Shown one piece after another: positions 41,815-51,476 of a stretch of DNA of 64,000 bases; the stretch's first letter is position 1, and each line of letters opens with the position of its first letter. Position numbers and translations under genes: made by a program. Location: the NCBI GenBank assembly GCA_002483265.1, contig DLHO01000009.1, forward strand, positions 101,128 through 165,127. The letters are read 5' to 3'. The notes below the pieces were generated by a model. The model had not been told where the DNA came from. It ran no database searches and saw only the letters and a list, made by a program, of their open reading frames with translations. This DNA is from Flavobacteriales bacterium UBA7666 (lineage in GTDB: Bacteria; Bacteroidota; Bacteroidia; Flavobacteriales_D; Crocinitomicaceae).

Positions 41815-44800
41815 ATGTGGAAAAAACTACTTTTTTTAAGAAAGGAAGGGTTATTGCCGACCTTGTTATTTTTATTGCTTTTTACATTAACGATTTCTAG
41901 AGTACAGGCAACAACCTATTATTGGGTAGGTGGTTCGGGAAATTGGGTTACCACGGTTGGAACCAATCATTGGTCCCTGAGTTCCGGTGGAGCACCACTT
42001 CCTTTAGCTACGCCACCACCGACTGCTAACGATGATGCGATCTTTGATGCAAACTCGGGGTTTTCAGCTGGAAATAGTACGATTACATTCGGCAACTCTA
42101 CCATCGTTAGGAACATCTCGGTTTCTGGAATAATTGGAGTTTCTCCCACATTCAGCTTTTCAAATGCGTCGCAGTATTTTGATGTTTATGGGAATGTTGA
42201 TTTTCAGGCGGGGATGAACTTTGTCAATTTCTTATGCACAACCCGTTTTATTGCAACTCCGGGCTCACTGAACAGAACGGTCAATACCAATGGCAATATC
42301 TTTTACGGACCCTGGAAGATGGATGCCGGAACGAATGGGGTTACTGCTGCAACAATTACGATAAACGGAGATTTTGAATTGAGAAATGGGTTCGAGATTA
42401 ACTCGGTGAATACGTATGATAAAGTGGTTGTGACAGGAAATCCTAAATTTTTCAGAACAGGTTACAATTTATACCCGGGAACCATTCAATACAATTTAAA
42501 TGTAGTAAAGGGTGAAATTTATTTCGAGGGAGGTTTTGATGGCCTCACAGGAAGTAACTACCAGTTTATTGTTGGACAGAATGGTAAGCTCTATTCAAAA
42601 GCGAACGGGATGGTTCGAGAACTTTATAACTCTGGATATGTGAATTTGAATTATGCAGGAACCAATCCTGAATATACGATAGCTCTGGTATCCGGACACA
42701 CTGCTACTTCAGGGGCAATCCTGGATTTTCACCAAACGATAATTAACATCCTCGATGCATGGACCTACGGATCTGGTACAGCTGGAAATTGGTCTATACT
42801 TTCAACAGGTTCATTGATCAAGTTTAAAGCTTCAGCTTCGCAATTTCGTACACACGATTACACTTTTGGATCAGTTACGGTCGAACCTGCAGCAAGTACC
42901 TTTAACATCTACGGATCTATTTATGGAATTACGAATATCACTCCGACATTTGACAATTTTGTAATTCAGCGAAATACCTATTACAATCAACCATCATCGC
43001 CGACTGTTTTCACTTTTACAAGTACCAATTTTAAAGTCAATCCGGGAATTACGGTTAGCATGCAATACGCCATCGCCAAAATTCAGGTGAATGGTGTCTG
43101 TGATATATTAGGAACGTGTGAGTCGCCTATCAAATTTGTAAACACGAATTTTGTGTTCGGAGGAGGAACAACAGTTGTCAGTAATCATATTTTTACAGAA
43201 GGGATCAGCGCTACAGGTCCTTCTACACCTTATAATCCTGGAACTGAAAGCCGGGTTATTACGGGTGGTTCAAGCGGTTGGAACTTCAATACTACAGGTG
43301 GCAGAACGTTGATTTGGGTTGGTCCGGTTCCAACACCAGCTAATCTCGGGAACCAATCGGTTTACGGTCGTTGGGAAAACAGTGCCAACTGGAGAGATGC
43401 GAGTCTTTCGCCAACTGCAACGCCCGACAATCCCATTGGAGTTGCAGCATGCCCTCCAACGTTCAGAGATTCTGTTGTATTTCCTAATAACTCTTACGTT
43501 ATGGCAGATCCGCTCAGCACAACTACCGGAGTCATCTATTCTTCCGGAGTAAATTTTATCGGAACCAACCGGATTTATGGATCGGCAACAACCGAGTGGG
43601 AGATCTTTGCAGGATTAACGTTCTCAACCGGAACTACCAATTCCTTCTTGGGAACCGTACGTTTTAGAAACAACAAAACGTATGAATGTAACATTGTCAC
43701 CAAAAATGTTCCGTTTCAGGCGGGAGTGGTAATGAACCCAATCAATACTTCAGGAAGCTGGCGTTTAACGGATGGTGATTTAATAGCATTAAATTATGAC
43801 GAAGAGTGCGATGATAATGTAGGTGTAGCGGGTTATTATTCCTTCCGCATTTACAGTGGAAACTTTCATACTGGATTAACGGCTTGTTCAACAATAGGGT
43901 CTTACAACATGCAGTTATTCGGATTCTGTTCAACAGGAGGAAACATGCATTGGTATGGAAGTGATATCATTGTCACTCGCGAATTGAACTACGTCAATGG
44001 AGTCTTGAATTGTGGAATTTCTCATTTGAAGTTTATTCCTCCTGTAAACAGTAGTATTTCCGCTTTTTTCCGTACACAAACGTATTACAAAGTTTCTTTC
44101 TTAAGTCCTGGAAGTGGAGGATATAGTATGTCTCTTGAATCCAACGGAATTGGGACTGGAACGATTGATAATCTATATATCAACGCAAATGTGCTTCCAG
44201 CAAGTTTCAGCTACTTTTATTTCAATGGTTCACTAGCTAACCCGCCGAAAGTGCGAAAAATGCTAGTAGATGCTCCGGATCATATTTTTGGGTACAGCTG
44301 GGGGGCCGCACCTACAAGTGTTGGACAAATCGATTCATTGATTGTTAATGGAAATGTAAAATTTCATCAACGCTTGGGGATCCGTTCGTATGTTCAATTT
44401 GCTCCAGGAAAGCAATACTTGTTTTTCCCAGGTGTTAGTCCAGCAATTCAAATGGATATTCTTGGTCCAACAAGCGCTCCTTCATATAGCGCATGTGTAC
44501 CGATGCCAACCTCTTACACAGGAGCAAACACAAATTTCAATGGAAGTTGTACGCAATTCATTAACATTGATAACGGAATTTTTAATGTCACTTCACCACA
44601 TCCGATCAATGCGCAGTATTTAAACATTAAGAACAATACTGTTACTGGAGCCACTGGATTTAACGCAAATGGTGTTTTGACGAATACCACGGGTTGGAAC
44701 ATTTCTGTTTCTCCTCCACGTAAATTAAGATGGGTTGATAACACTGGTTTGGCCAATAATGTGGGTGACTGGAATGACGCGAGCCATTGGGAACAAACCT

Positions 44801-47800
44801 TGCCTTCTTTTGTTCCGGCACCACAATGTCCTCCTACCAAAGTGGATACAATTGTTTTCGACAACGGATCGTTTCCTCAGGCAAATCAGGCATTCAGAGT
44901 GAATACACCCTTGGAAGTGGCTTCTATGTATTGGGACAACAACGGATCAAATACACCACGTCTATTGGGCACAGCAACCATTTCTATCTATGGAAGCTTA
45001 AAACTTCCTGCTGCCAACCAAACCAATTTCATGACTGGAAACACATCGAATTTTGAGTTCAGAGGTATTCCAACAGTTCAGTTCCCTTCATTTACCATTC
45101 GCACCAATGGGAATCGTTTGAGAGGAAATCTATTGTTTACTTCCACGTCAGACAATGCGCGATGGGACTTACAAGATTCATTAGCGTATAATCTCAACTT
45201 TACCTTAAATAGAGGGAAGTTTTACTCTAACGGTTTTCCGCTATACGGAGCGGCTTATAATAGCGCGTGCTACATCACTGCTTTGAATGCAACCGAATTA
45301 AGAACAATGGATATTACCAATTCCAATGTTTTAACTACCGGTGGATGGTCTGTCAGCAACTTAGGACCGGTTACCAATACCACTATCAATGCTTCAGGAT
45401 CCAACATTCGAATACCGGGAGGAACCTTTTCCGGAGGTGGTTACAAGTATCACAATGTCTATTTAACGGCAGTTTCGGGGAACGGGATAGTAGGGGTTAC
45501 CGATGGAGACGAATTTGACTACATTGAATTTACAGGTGCTGGGTCAGCACTTATCGTTGGTGGGCCAAATTTGAAGGCTAAGCGGATCAAAAATACTGCT
45601 AATAGCTTCGAGTTAAGCTCATTACGTTCAATTATTGATACGATGGAATTGTTGGGGAATACACACAAAATCCTTTCCTCTAATCGCTTTAGAGACATAT
45701 TTGAAGTAAAACCAGGGTCTACATTTATTAGCGGTGCAAATGAAGTGCAGTGGTTTGACAATGACTGTCCGGTGAATTTGTTGGGTACTTCTTCCCAAAT
45801 CATTCAAATGTATTCTTCACAGCTAAATGTAACTTCTTACCTAAGAAAGGACAGTGCAACAGTTTGTGCCGATTATATCTATATCAAAGACATTTGGGCT
45901 ATCGGAAACGGGAATAATCCTGCTTCATGTAATACCTTCGCTCAAACCGGAGTAGTTACCAATTGTTCTCCTGCTGTTGCAAATCCTTGGATCGTTTCCA
46001 GTTGCGATACGATTACGGATGACGCTTCCACTTGTGGTTCTTGGAAACCAACTCAGCCTATGCGGGGAAGAGCTGCATTTACGGCTGGAGCATTTGCAGA
46101 TAACCAACCGGGAATTCCCGGAAACGCAGGATGGGATTTCAGACCGTATCCACCGGTACCATCTATTGTTTTAGCCAGCTCATCTCCTTCCATCTGTGTG
46201 GGTCAAAGCGTGCCTTTGATGATTACAGGAATCGGAGCTATTCCTTTTACAATGGATTATACGGATAATCATGGGAATACCTATTCCGTGGATATTACGA
46301 ACTCGGCACAATTGGCTTCCTACAATACTTCAACAAATGCATTTACCTATACAACAACCGTTTCGCCTACAACTAGTACAACGTATTCAGCAGGAACGAT
46401 TGCCATTGAACGTTGTTTCAATAATGTCAGTCCGTTGGGTACAGGTAGTGTGGCAGTAACGGTGAACCCATATCCACAATTAACGAATGCAGTACTTGTA
46501 ACAGCTATTTGTTCCGGGGATGCAGTTACGATAACTCCTACGACAACGGTTCCTGCAACCGTGAACTGGACATCTTCAGGTTATTCGGGGGTTAGCGGAC
46601 ATGGTACTTCCGGTTCAGGAACGATCACGGAAACCATGACAACTTCCAATGCCGCACCAACAGCTGTGGTTTATACATTAACACCAACAGCGAACGGCTG
46701 TACTGGAACACCGGTGAATTTTACGGTGAACCTGAATCCCCGTCCGAATGTGGTTCCTGGTGCAACCCAAAACCTGGATTGTAATACTCCTACTGCAGTT
46801 GTTTCTGCGAGCAGTTCTACTGCGGGAGCGCAGTTTGGTTGGACAGGCCCGGGTGTTGTTTCGGGTGCTTCTACCAATGCAGCTACAGTGAATGCAGCGG
46901 GAACTTATTCGGTATTGGTTACGAATCCAACTACCGGATGTACGTCTACTTCATCTGTTGCAGTGAATCATATCGCAGATAATATTGCCCCGGTCATTAC
47001 CTGTCCGTCAAATATATCGATGAATACAACTACTTCTACTTGTAATGCAAGTGTAGTTGTTCCGAATCCGGTAATTAACGACAACTGTGGAGTAGCATTG
47101 TTAACTTGGTCTATGGGAGGTGTTACACCTGGTAGTTCGCCGGGAACCGGAATCAACTATGTTGGTACACAAACATTTAATTTAGGAACAACTCCGGTGA
47201 CTTACACCATCCGGGATGCTTCCAATAACCAAATAACGTGTTCATTCACTGTTACAGTTATCGACAATGTGAATCCAACGATTTCTTGTCCAGCAAACAT
47301 GAATGCCTTTACAAGCACTTCTTCCTGTTCGGCAAGTGTTGTAACTCCAAACCCGACCGTTTCTGATAACTGCACGGTGTCTTCATTTTCTTGGACAATC
47401 ACGCAGGGAGCAACAGTGGTTGCTTCAGGCAGTGGTAACCTAGGAACACGTGTGTTCTCATTGGGAACATCTACGGTAACTTACACGGTAACGGATGGAT
47501 CCGGAAACTCATCAACTTGTTCATATACGGTAACGGTCACAGACAATGTGAATCCAACCATTTCGTGTCCTTCGAATATGAATGCATTTACGAGTTCATC
47601 AACTTGTACTGCCAGCATTGCTACACCAAATCCAACGGTTTCTGACAACTGTACGGTGTCTTCTTTGACATGGATGGTTACGCAGGGAGCTGTCGTATTG
47701 GCTTCAGGAACAGGCAACCTAGGAACACATGTGTTTAACCTAGGAACATCTACTGTTAACTATACTGTTACTGATGGATCCGGAAACTCATCGACTTGTT

Positions 47801-50550
47801 CTTATACGGTAACAGTTACGGATAATGTAAATCCAACACTTTCCTGTTCTGCAAACATGAATGTATTTACGAGCTCATCAGCTTGTACGGCTAGTGTTGC
47901 AACACCGAACCCAACTGTTTCGGATAACTGTACGGTAGTTTCTTTAAACTGGTCTATTACTCAGGGAGCGTTGGTTGTAGCAAGTGGAACAGGTAATGCG
48001 GGAACGCAGGTGTTTAACCTGGGGACATCAACAGTTACATATACTGTTACAGATGCTTCGGGAAACACTTCGAATTGTTCATATACAGTTACGGTTACGG
48101 ATAATGTAGCTCCAACAATAAGCTGTCCGGCGAATATTACTGCCAATACATCTTCTTCAAGCTGTGATGCTTCTATCGCGATTCCGAATTTAACATTCAG
48201 TGATAACTGTACGGTTTCATCCGTAACCTGGATTATGACCGGAGCAACAGTTGCTGTGTCTCTATCATCAGGAATCAATCAGGTTGGAACCCAAACATTC
48301 AATTCGGGAACCACAACTATCCAATATACGGTTCGTGATGCAGCGAATAATCCGTCAACTTGTAGCTTTACGGTTACAGTTACAGATGCAACACCACCAG
48401 TTGTAACCACTTTACCTGATGTGTCAGGACAATGTGCTGCAACTGTACCGATTCCGGTGGCAACTGACAACTGTGCTGGATTTGTGAACGGAACAACTTC
48501 TGATCCTTTAACTTACAATTCACAGGGTACGTTTACCATCCACTGGACATTTACCGATGCTGCAGGAAATAGTACAACTGCAAACCAGACGGTTATTATT
48601 GATAATTCATTGCCACCTACAGCTCCGGTACTAGCTGTTCTATACGGAGAATGCTCAGTGACCGCTGATACAGTTTATGCAGCAACAGGTTGTAGCGGAC
48701 TAATAGCTGGTACCACTTCTGATCCATTGTATTATGATCAACAAGGAACTTATACAATTACCTGGACCTTTGATGATGGAATGGGAAATGTAGTTACTGC
48801 AACACAAACAGTAATTGTGGATGATATTACACCTCCGGTTACACCAACAGTTAATCCGCTTACAGCTGAATGTGCGGTGAACCTTGTTGCACCGACTACA
48901 ACAGATAATTGTCCGGGAACAATTACAGGTACTACTTCAAATCCTACAAGTTACTCCACTCAGGGAACATTCAATGTACTTTGGACTTTCGATGATGGAC
49001 ACGATAATACCACAAGTGTTATCCAGACAGTAACCATAGCCGACATTACGGCCCCAACGTTTAGCGGCTGTCCTTCGAATATCTCAGTTTCGAATGATAA
49101 CGGAGATTGCGGGGCAGTAGTTTCCTGGACAGCGCCGGTTGCAACCGATAACTGTTCCGGATTTACGGTGACAAGTTCGCATAACCCGGGTGATTTCTTT
49201 AACCTTGGAACAACCACTGTAACCTATACGCTTACGGATGCAGGAGGAAATACGGTAACTTGTACCTTTGATGTGGAAGTAACGGATACCGAAGCACCTG
49301 TAATTAATGGTTGCCCGTCGAACATGTCGGTTTCAAATGATCCGTCTGTTTGTGGTGCAATTGTGACTTGGACTTTACCGGCAGCAACGGATAATTGTCC
49401 GGGTGTTACGATGACATCAACGCATAATTCGGGAGATAATTTCCCGCTTGGAACTACAACGGTTACCTATTCTGCAACGGATGCAGCCGGAAATACAGCA
49501 ACATGCTCGTTTGATATTACGATCAACGATACGGAAGCTCCTGTTTTCACGAATTGCCCTTCAGATATAACGGTGAATAATGATCCGGGAGTGTGTGGCG
49601 CAGTTGTAAACTGGATCGCTCCTACAGCAACGGATAATTGTTCGGCAGTTTCTCTTACGAGTAATTATACCTCGGGAGACAACTTCCCGACAGGAACTAC
49701 GACAGTGATTTATACCGCTACTGATGCAGCCGGAAACACCTTTAGCTGTTCATTTGATGTGACAGTAAACGATGTGGAAGCACCTGTAATTAGTGGTTTG
49801 GCAGATTTGTCTGTCTGTGAAGGTAATGTTCCGACTTGGTCGGAAGTGATTACGGACAACTGTCCGGGAGTGACCTATACTTCAGACTATACGAGCGGAA
49901 CAAATTTCCAGCTGGGAAATACAACGGTGACTTATACCGCAACAGATGTTGCCGGTAATCAAACGACAGTTTCGTTCGTAGTGAATGTATATCCGTTGAG
50001 TACCATTCAGGTAACAGTTTCTCCTTCCAGTGCATTTTGTGTAGGAGATGAGGTAAATCTAGCAGTGACTAATCCATCTGCCGGAGCAGTTTATACCTGG
50101 AGTTTCAACAATACGCAAGTTGGAACAGGTTCTTCCTACCAGTTTGTGAGCGGCGATATCAATCAGAGTGGTTCATATACTGTTTCAGTGATTTTACCGG
50201 GAGGCTGTCAGGCTTACGGAGATGCCATGGTATCGATAGACTTTTGTGAGTTGATCATTCCGGAAGCAGTGACCCCGAATGCAGACGGAATGAATGACAC
50301 CTGGTACATTGAGAACCTGGAAAGCTACCCAAACTCAACGGTTCAGATCGTAAATCGCTGGGGAGCTGTGGTTTTTGAATCCGATGATTACAAAAATGAC
50401 TGGGACGGAACTTCCCAAAACGGAATGAATATCGGTGGAAATGAATTGCCGGAAGGTACATTCTACTATGTATTGCAAATCGGAGGAGATGCTGCAAGCA
50501 AGTTCTACCACAAAGTATATACAGGTTATATCTACCTGAAACGAAAATAA
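41815..50550 (+). CDS. Giant modular T9SS surface protein with HYR repeats and type B sorting domain
   Basis: 2911 aa from the ATG at 41815; the frame begins 12 bases earlier at a TTG. A 30-residue signal region (LLPTLLFLLLFTLTISRVQA) is followed by three modules of about 470 residues, each opening with a Trp-rich WVGxSGNW-type motif (nt 41920, 43311 and 44720) and then beta-helix-like strands. From about nt 46150 there are Ig/PKD-like domains, then twelve Cys-containing HYR-like domains in three subfamilies (nt 46981-48387, 48388-49044, 49045-49998). A last Ig-like domain and the gliding-type C-terminal domain (IIPEAVTPNADGMNDTWYIENL ... TGYIYLKRK) end the protein. It is exported by T9SS and retained on the surface; adhesion or gliding is inferred. 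PorP/SprF follows by 10 bases. Confidence 0.93.
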   Translation: MWKKLLFLRKEGLLPTLLFLLLFTLTISRVQATTYYWVGGSGNWVTTVGTNHWSLSSGGAPLPLATPPPTANDDAIFDANSGFSAGNSTITFGNSTIVRNISVSGIIGVSPTFSFSNASQYFDVYGNVDFQAGMNFVNFLCTTRFIATPGSLNRTVNTNGNIFYGPWKMDAGTNGVTAATITINGDFELRNGFEINSVNTYDKVVVTGNPKFFRTGYNLYPGTIQYNLNVVKGEIYFEGGFDGLTGSNYQFIVGQNGKLYSKANGMVRELYNSGYVNLNYAGTNPEYTIALVSGHTATSGAILDFHQTIINILDAWTYGSGTAGNWSILSTGSLIKFKASASQFRTHDYTFGSVTVEPAASTFNIYGSIYGITNITPTFDNFVIQRNTYYNQPSSPTVFTFTSTNFKVNPGITVSMQYAIAKIQVNGVCDILGTCESPIKFVNTNFVFGGGTTVVSNHIFTEGISATGPSTPYNPGTESRVITGGSSGWNFNTTGGRTLIWVGPVPTPANLGNQSVYGRWENSANWRDASLSPTATPDNPIGVAACPPTFRDSVVFPNNSYVMADPLSTTTGVIYSSGVNFIGTNRIYGSATTEWEIFAGLTFSTGTTNSFLGTVRFRNNKTYECNIVTKNVPFQAGVVMNPINTSGSWRLTDGDLIALNYDEECDDNVGVAGYYSFRIYSGNFHTGLTACSTIGSYNMQLFGFCSTGGNMHWYGSDIIVTRELNYVNGVLNCGISHLKFIPPVNSSISAFFRTQTYYKVSFLSPGSGGYSMSLESNGIGTGTIDNLYINANVLPASFSYFYFNGSLANPPKVRKMLVDAPDHIFGYSWGAAPTSVGQIDSLIVNGNVKFHQRLGIRSYVQFAPGKQYLFFPGVSPAIQMDILGPTSAPSYSACVPMPTSYTGANTNFNGSCTQFINIDNGIFNVTSPHPINAQYLNIKNNTVTGATGFNANGVLTNTTGWNISVSPPRKLRWVDNTGLANNVGDWNDASHWEQTLPSFVPAPQCPPTKVDTIVFDNGSFPQANQAFRVNTPLEVASMYWDNNGSNTPRLLGTATISIYGSLKLPAANQTNFMTGNTSNFEFRGIPTVQFPSFTIRTNGNRLRGNLLFTSTSDNARWDLQDSLAYNLNFTLNRGKFYSNGFPLYGAAYNSACYITALNATELRTMDITNSNVLTTGGWSVSNLGPVTNTTINASGSNIRIPGGTFSGGGYKYHNVYLTAVSGNGIVGVTDGDEFDYIEFTGAGSALIVGGPNLKAKRIKNTANSFELSSLRSIIDTMELLGNTHKILSSNRFRDIFEVKPGSTFISGANEVQWFDNDCPVNLLGTSSQIIQMYSSQLNVTSYLRKDSATVCADYIYIKDIWAIGNGNNPASCNTFAQTGVVTNCSPAVANPWIVSSCDTITDDASTCGSWKPTQPMRGRAAFTAGAFADNQPGIPGNAGWDFRPYPPVPSIVLASSSPSICVGQSVPLMITGIGAIPFTMDYTDNHGNTYSVDITNSAQLASYNTSTNAFTYTTTVSPTTSTTYSAGTIAIERCFNNVSPLGTGSVAVTVNPYPQLTNAVLVTAICSGDAVTITPTTTVPATVNWTSSGYSGVSGHGTSGSGTITETMTTSNAAPTAVVYTLTPTANGCTGTPVNFTVNLNPRPNVVPGATQNLDCNTPTAVVSASSSTAGAQFGWTGPGVVSGASTNAATVNAAGTYSVLVTNPTTGCTSTSSVAVNHIADNIAPVITCPSNISMNTTTSTCNASVVVPNPVINDNCGVALLTWSMGGVTPGSSPGTGINYVGTQTFNLGTTPVTYTIRDASNNQITCSFTVTVIDNVNPTISCPANMNAFTSTSSCSASVVTPNPTVSDNCTVSSFSWTITQGATVVASGSGNLGTRVFSLGTSTVTYTVTDGSGNSSTCSYTVTVTDNVNPTISCPSNMNAFTSSSTCTASIATPNPTVSDNCTVSSLTWMVTQGAVVLASGTGNLGTHVFNLGTSTVNYTVTDGSGNSSTCSYTVTVTDNVNPTLSCSANMNVFTSSSACTASVATPNPTVSDNCTVVSLNWSITQGALVVASGTGNAGTQVFNLGTSTVTYTVTDASGNTSNCSYTVTVTDNVAPTISCPANITANTSSSSCDASIAIPNLTFSDNCTVSSVTWIMTGATVAVSLSSGINQVGTQTFNSGTTTIQYTVRDAANNPSTCSFTVTVTDATPPVVTTLPDVSGQCAATVPIPVATDNCAGFVNGTTSDPLTYNSQGTFTIHWTFTDAAGNSTTANQTVIIDNSLPPTAPVLAVLYGECSVTADTVYAATGCSGLIAGTTSDPLYYDQQGTYTITWTFDDGMGNVVTATQTVIVDDITPPVTPTVNPLTAECAVNLVAPTTTDNCPGTITGTTSNPTSYSTQGTFNVLWTFDDGHDNTTSVIQTVTIADITAPTFSGCPSNISVSNDNGDCGAVVSWTAPVATDNCSGFTVTSSHNPGDFFNLGTTTVTYTLTDAGGNTVTCTFDVEVTDTEAPVINGCPSNMSVSNDPSVCGAIVTWTLPAATDNCPGVTMTSTHNSGDNFPLGTTTVTYSATDAAGNTATCSFDITINDTEAPVFTNCPSDITVNNDPGVCGAVVNWIAPTATDNCSAVSLTSNYTSGDNFPTGTTTVIYTATDAAGNTFSCSFDVTVNDVEAPVISGLADLSVCEGNVPTWSEVITDNCPGVTYTSDYTSGTNFQLGNTTVTYTATDVAGNQTTVSFVVNVYPLSTIQVTVSPSSAFCVGDEVNLAVTNPSAGAVYTWSFNNTQVGTGSSYQFVSGDINQSGSYTVSVILPGGCQAYGDAMVSIDFCELIIPEAVTPNADGMNDTWYIENLESYPNSTVQIVNRWGAVVFESDDYKNDWDGTSQNGMNIGGNELPEGTFYYVLQIGGDAASKFYHKVYTGYIYLKRK
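47266..48102 (+). repeat. Tandem 279-bp repeat, three units (93-residue HYR domains)
   Basis: Repeat starts at 47266, 47545 and 47824, each exactly 279 bases apart, at the AATGTxAATCCAAC motif. Flanking related domains (46981-47265 and 48103-48387) are 285 bases each. High identity between units suggests recent expansion. Confidence 0.9.
49045..50016 (+). repeat. Tandem 243-bp repeat, four units (81-residue HYR domains)
   Basis: Starts at 49045, 49288, 49531 and 49774, each exactly 243 bases apart. Units share GCPSNxSVSNDxGxCGAxVxW and the ATDNC, LGTTTVTYTATDAAGN strands. The last unit is diverged (VISGLADLSVCEGNVPTW). Confidence 0.88.
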
Positions 50551-50560
50551 ACTGGGCTTT

Positions 50561-51472
50561 ATGAAATTACTACATGCATGCGGAGTATTATTCCTGGCAG
50601 GAATGATTTTCCCGACTTACGCACAGCAGGAACCACAGTTTTTGCAAAACTTAGATAATATGCTCTACTACAATCCCGCTTATGCGGGAAGTAGGGGCAT
50701 GTTGAACCTTTCTGCTCTTCACCGCCAGCAATGGATGGGTTTCAAAGGGGCTCCGATGACAACTACTTTTCAGATGCATACACCCTTGAAGTATGAGTCT
50801 GCTGGAGTTGGATTCAGCTTTATCAATGATAAGGTGGGGCCAATCAATACCAACTGGATCAATGCGGATTTTTCCTACGCACTGCGGTTTAAGAACAAGG
50901 GAAAATTGGCTTTCGGACTGAAGGGAGGAGTGCAACTGCTTAATGGAGATTTGACCAGCTTGTATACGAATCAGGCTGATGATCCGACCTTGCAATACCG
51001 CTATAACAATGTGGCGAAATTCAATTTCGGAGGAGGAATTTATTATTACTCCAAACAGTTCTTTGCAGGAATTGCGGTTCCAAAACTACTGGAGAATTTT
51101 AAATCGGCTTCCTTGTTGATGAAAGAACAACGCCACTACTATCTAATGGTTGGTGGTTATGTAAAATTGAACCGTCAGTTGAAATTACGACCTGCAGCAA
51201 TGGTGAAGATCACCGAACAGGCTCCTATTGCAATAGATGGTTCACTGGCAGTGATTTTCTACGACCGTTTTTGGCTGGGAGGAAATTACCGGATCAAAGA
51301 GAGTGCTGGAGCATATGCCCAGTTCCAGCTCAATAATCAATTCAAGATCGGTTATGGATTTGAAGTAACGACTTCGAAACTGGTAAAGTACAATTATGGA
51401 ACTCATGAGCTGATGATTAGCTATGACTTTATTTACAAACACAGAGATTTGGCTTCGCCACGCTATTTTTAA
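50561..51472 (+). CDS. PorP/SprF family T9SS membrane protein
   Basis: 303 aa. Signal peptide 1-20 (KLLHACGVLFLAGMIFPTYA). The family shows as YYNPAYAGSRGMLNLSALHRQQWMGFKGAPMTTTFQMHTPL near 36-80, then beta-barrel strands to IGYGFEVTTSKLVKYNYGTHELMISYDF. PorP/SprF proteins are outer-membrane barrels paired with type B T9SS cargo, which they help secrete or anchor. The gene lies 10 bases after the giant cargo gene and 4 bases before the OmpA-family gene, the canonical order. Confidence 0.93.
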   Translation: MKLLHACGVLFLAGMIFPTYAQQEPQFLQNLDNMLYYNPAYAGSRGMLNLSALHRQQWMGFKGAPMTTTFQMHTPLKYESAGVGFSFINDKVGPINTNWINADFSYALRFKNKGKLAFGLKGGVQLLNGDLTSLYTNQADDPTLQYRYNNVAKFNFGGGIYYYSKQFFAGIAVPKLLENFKSASLLMKEQRHYYLMVGGYVKLNRQLKLRPAAMVKITEQAPIAIDGSLAVIFYDRFWLGGNYRIKESAGAYAQFQLNNQFKIGYGFEVTTSKLVKYNYGTHELMISYDFIYKHRDLASPRYF

Positions 51473-51476
51473 GATT

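Noticed and set aside
46671..49217. Several minus-strand open frames of 60-105 codons across the HYR repeats
   Set aside because: They are antisense to the strongly supported adhesin frame and repeat with its 279-bp period, so they are shadows of repetitive coding DNA.
47266..50016. Regular repeats as a CRISPR array
   Set aside because: Repeats are in one long reading frame with 243- and 279-bp periods and diverged units; no constant 25-40 bp repeats with unique spacers are present.
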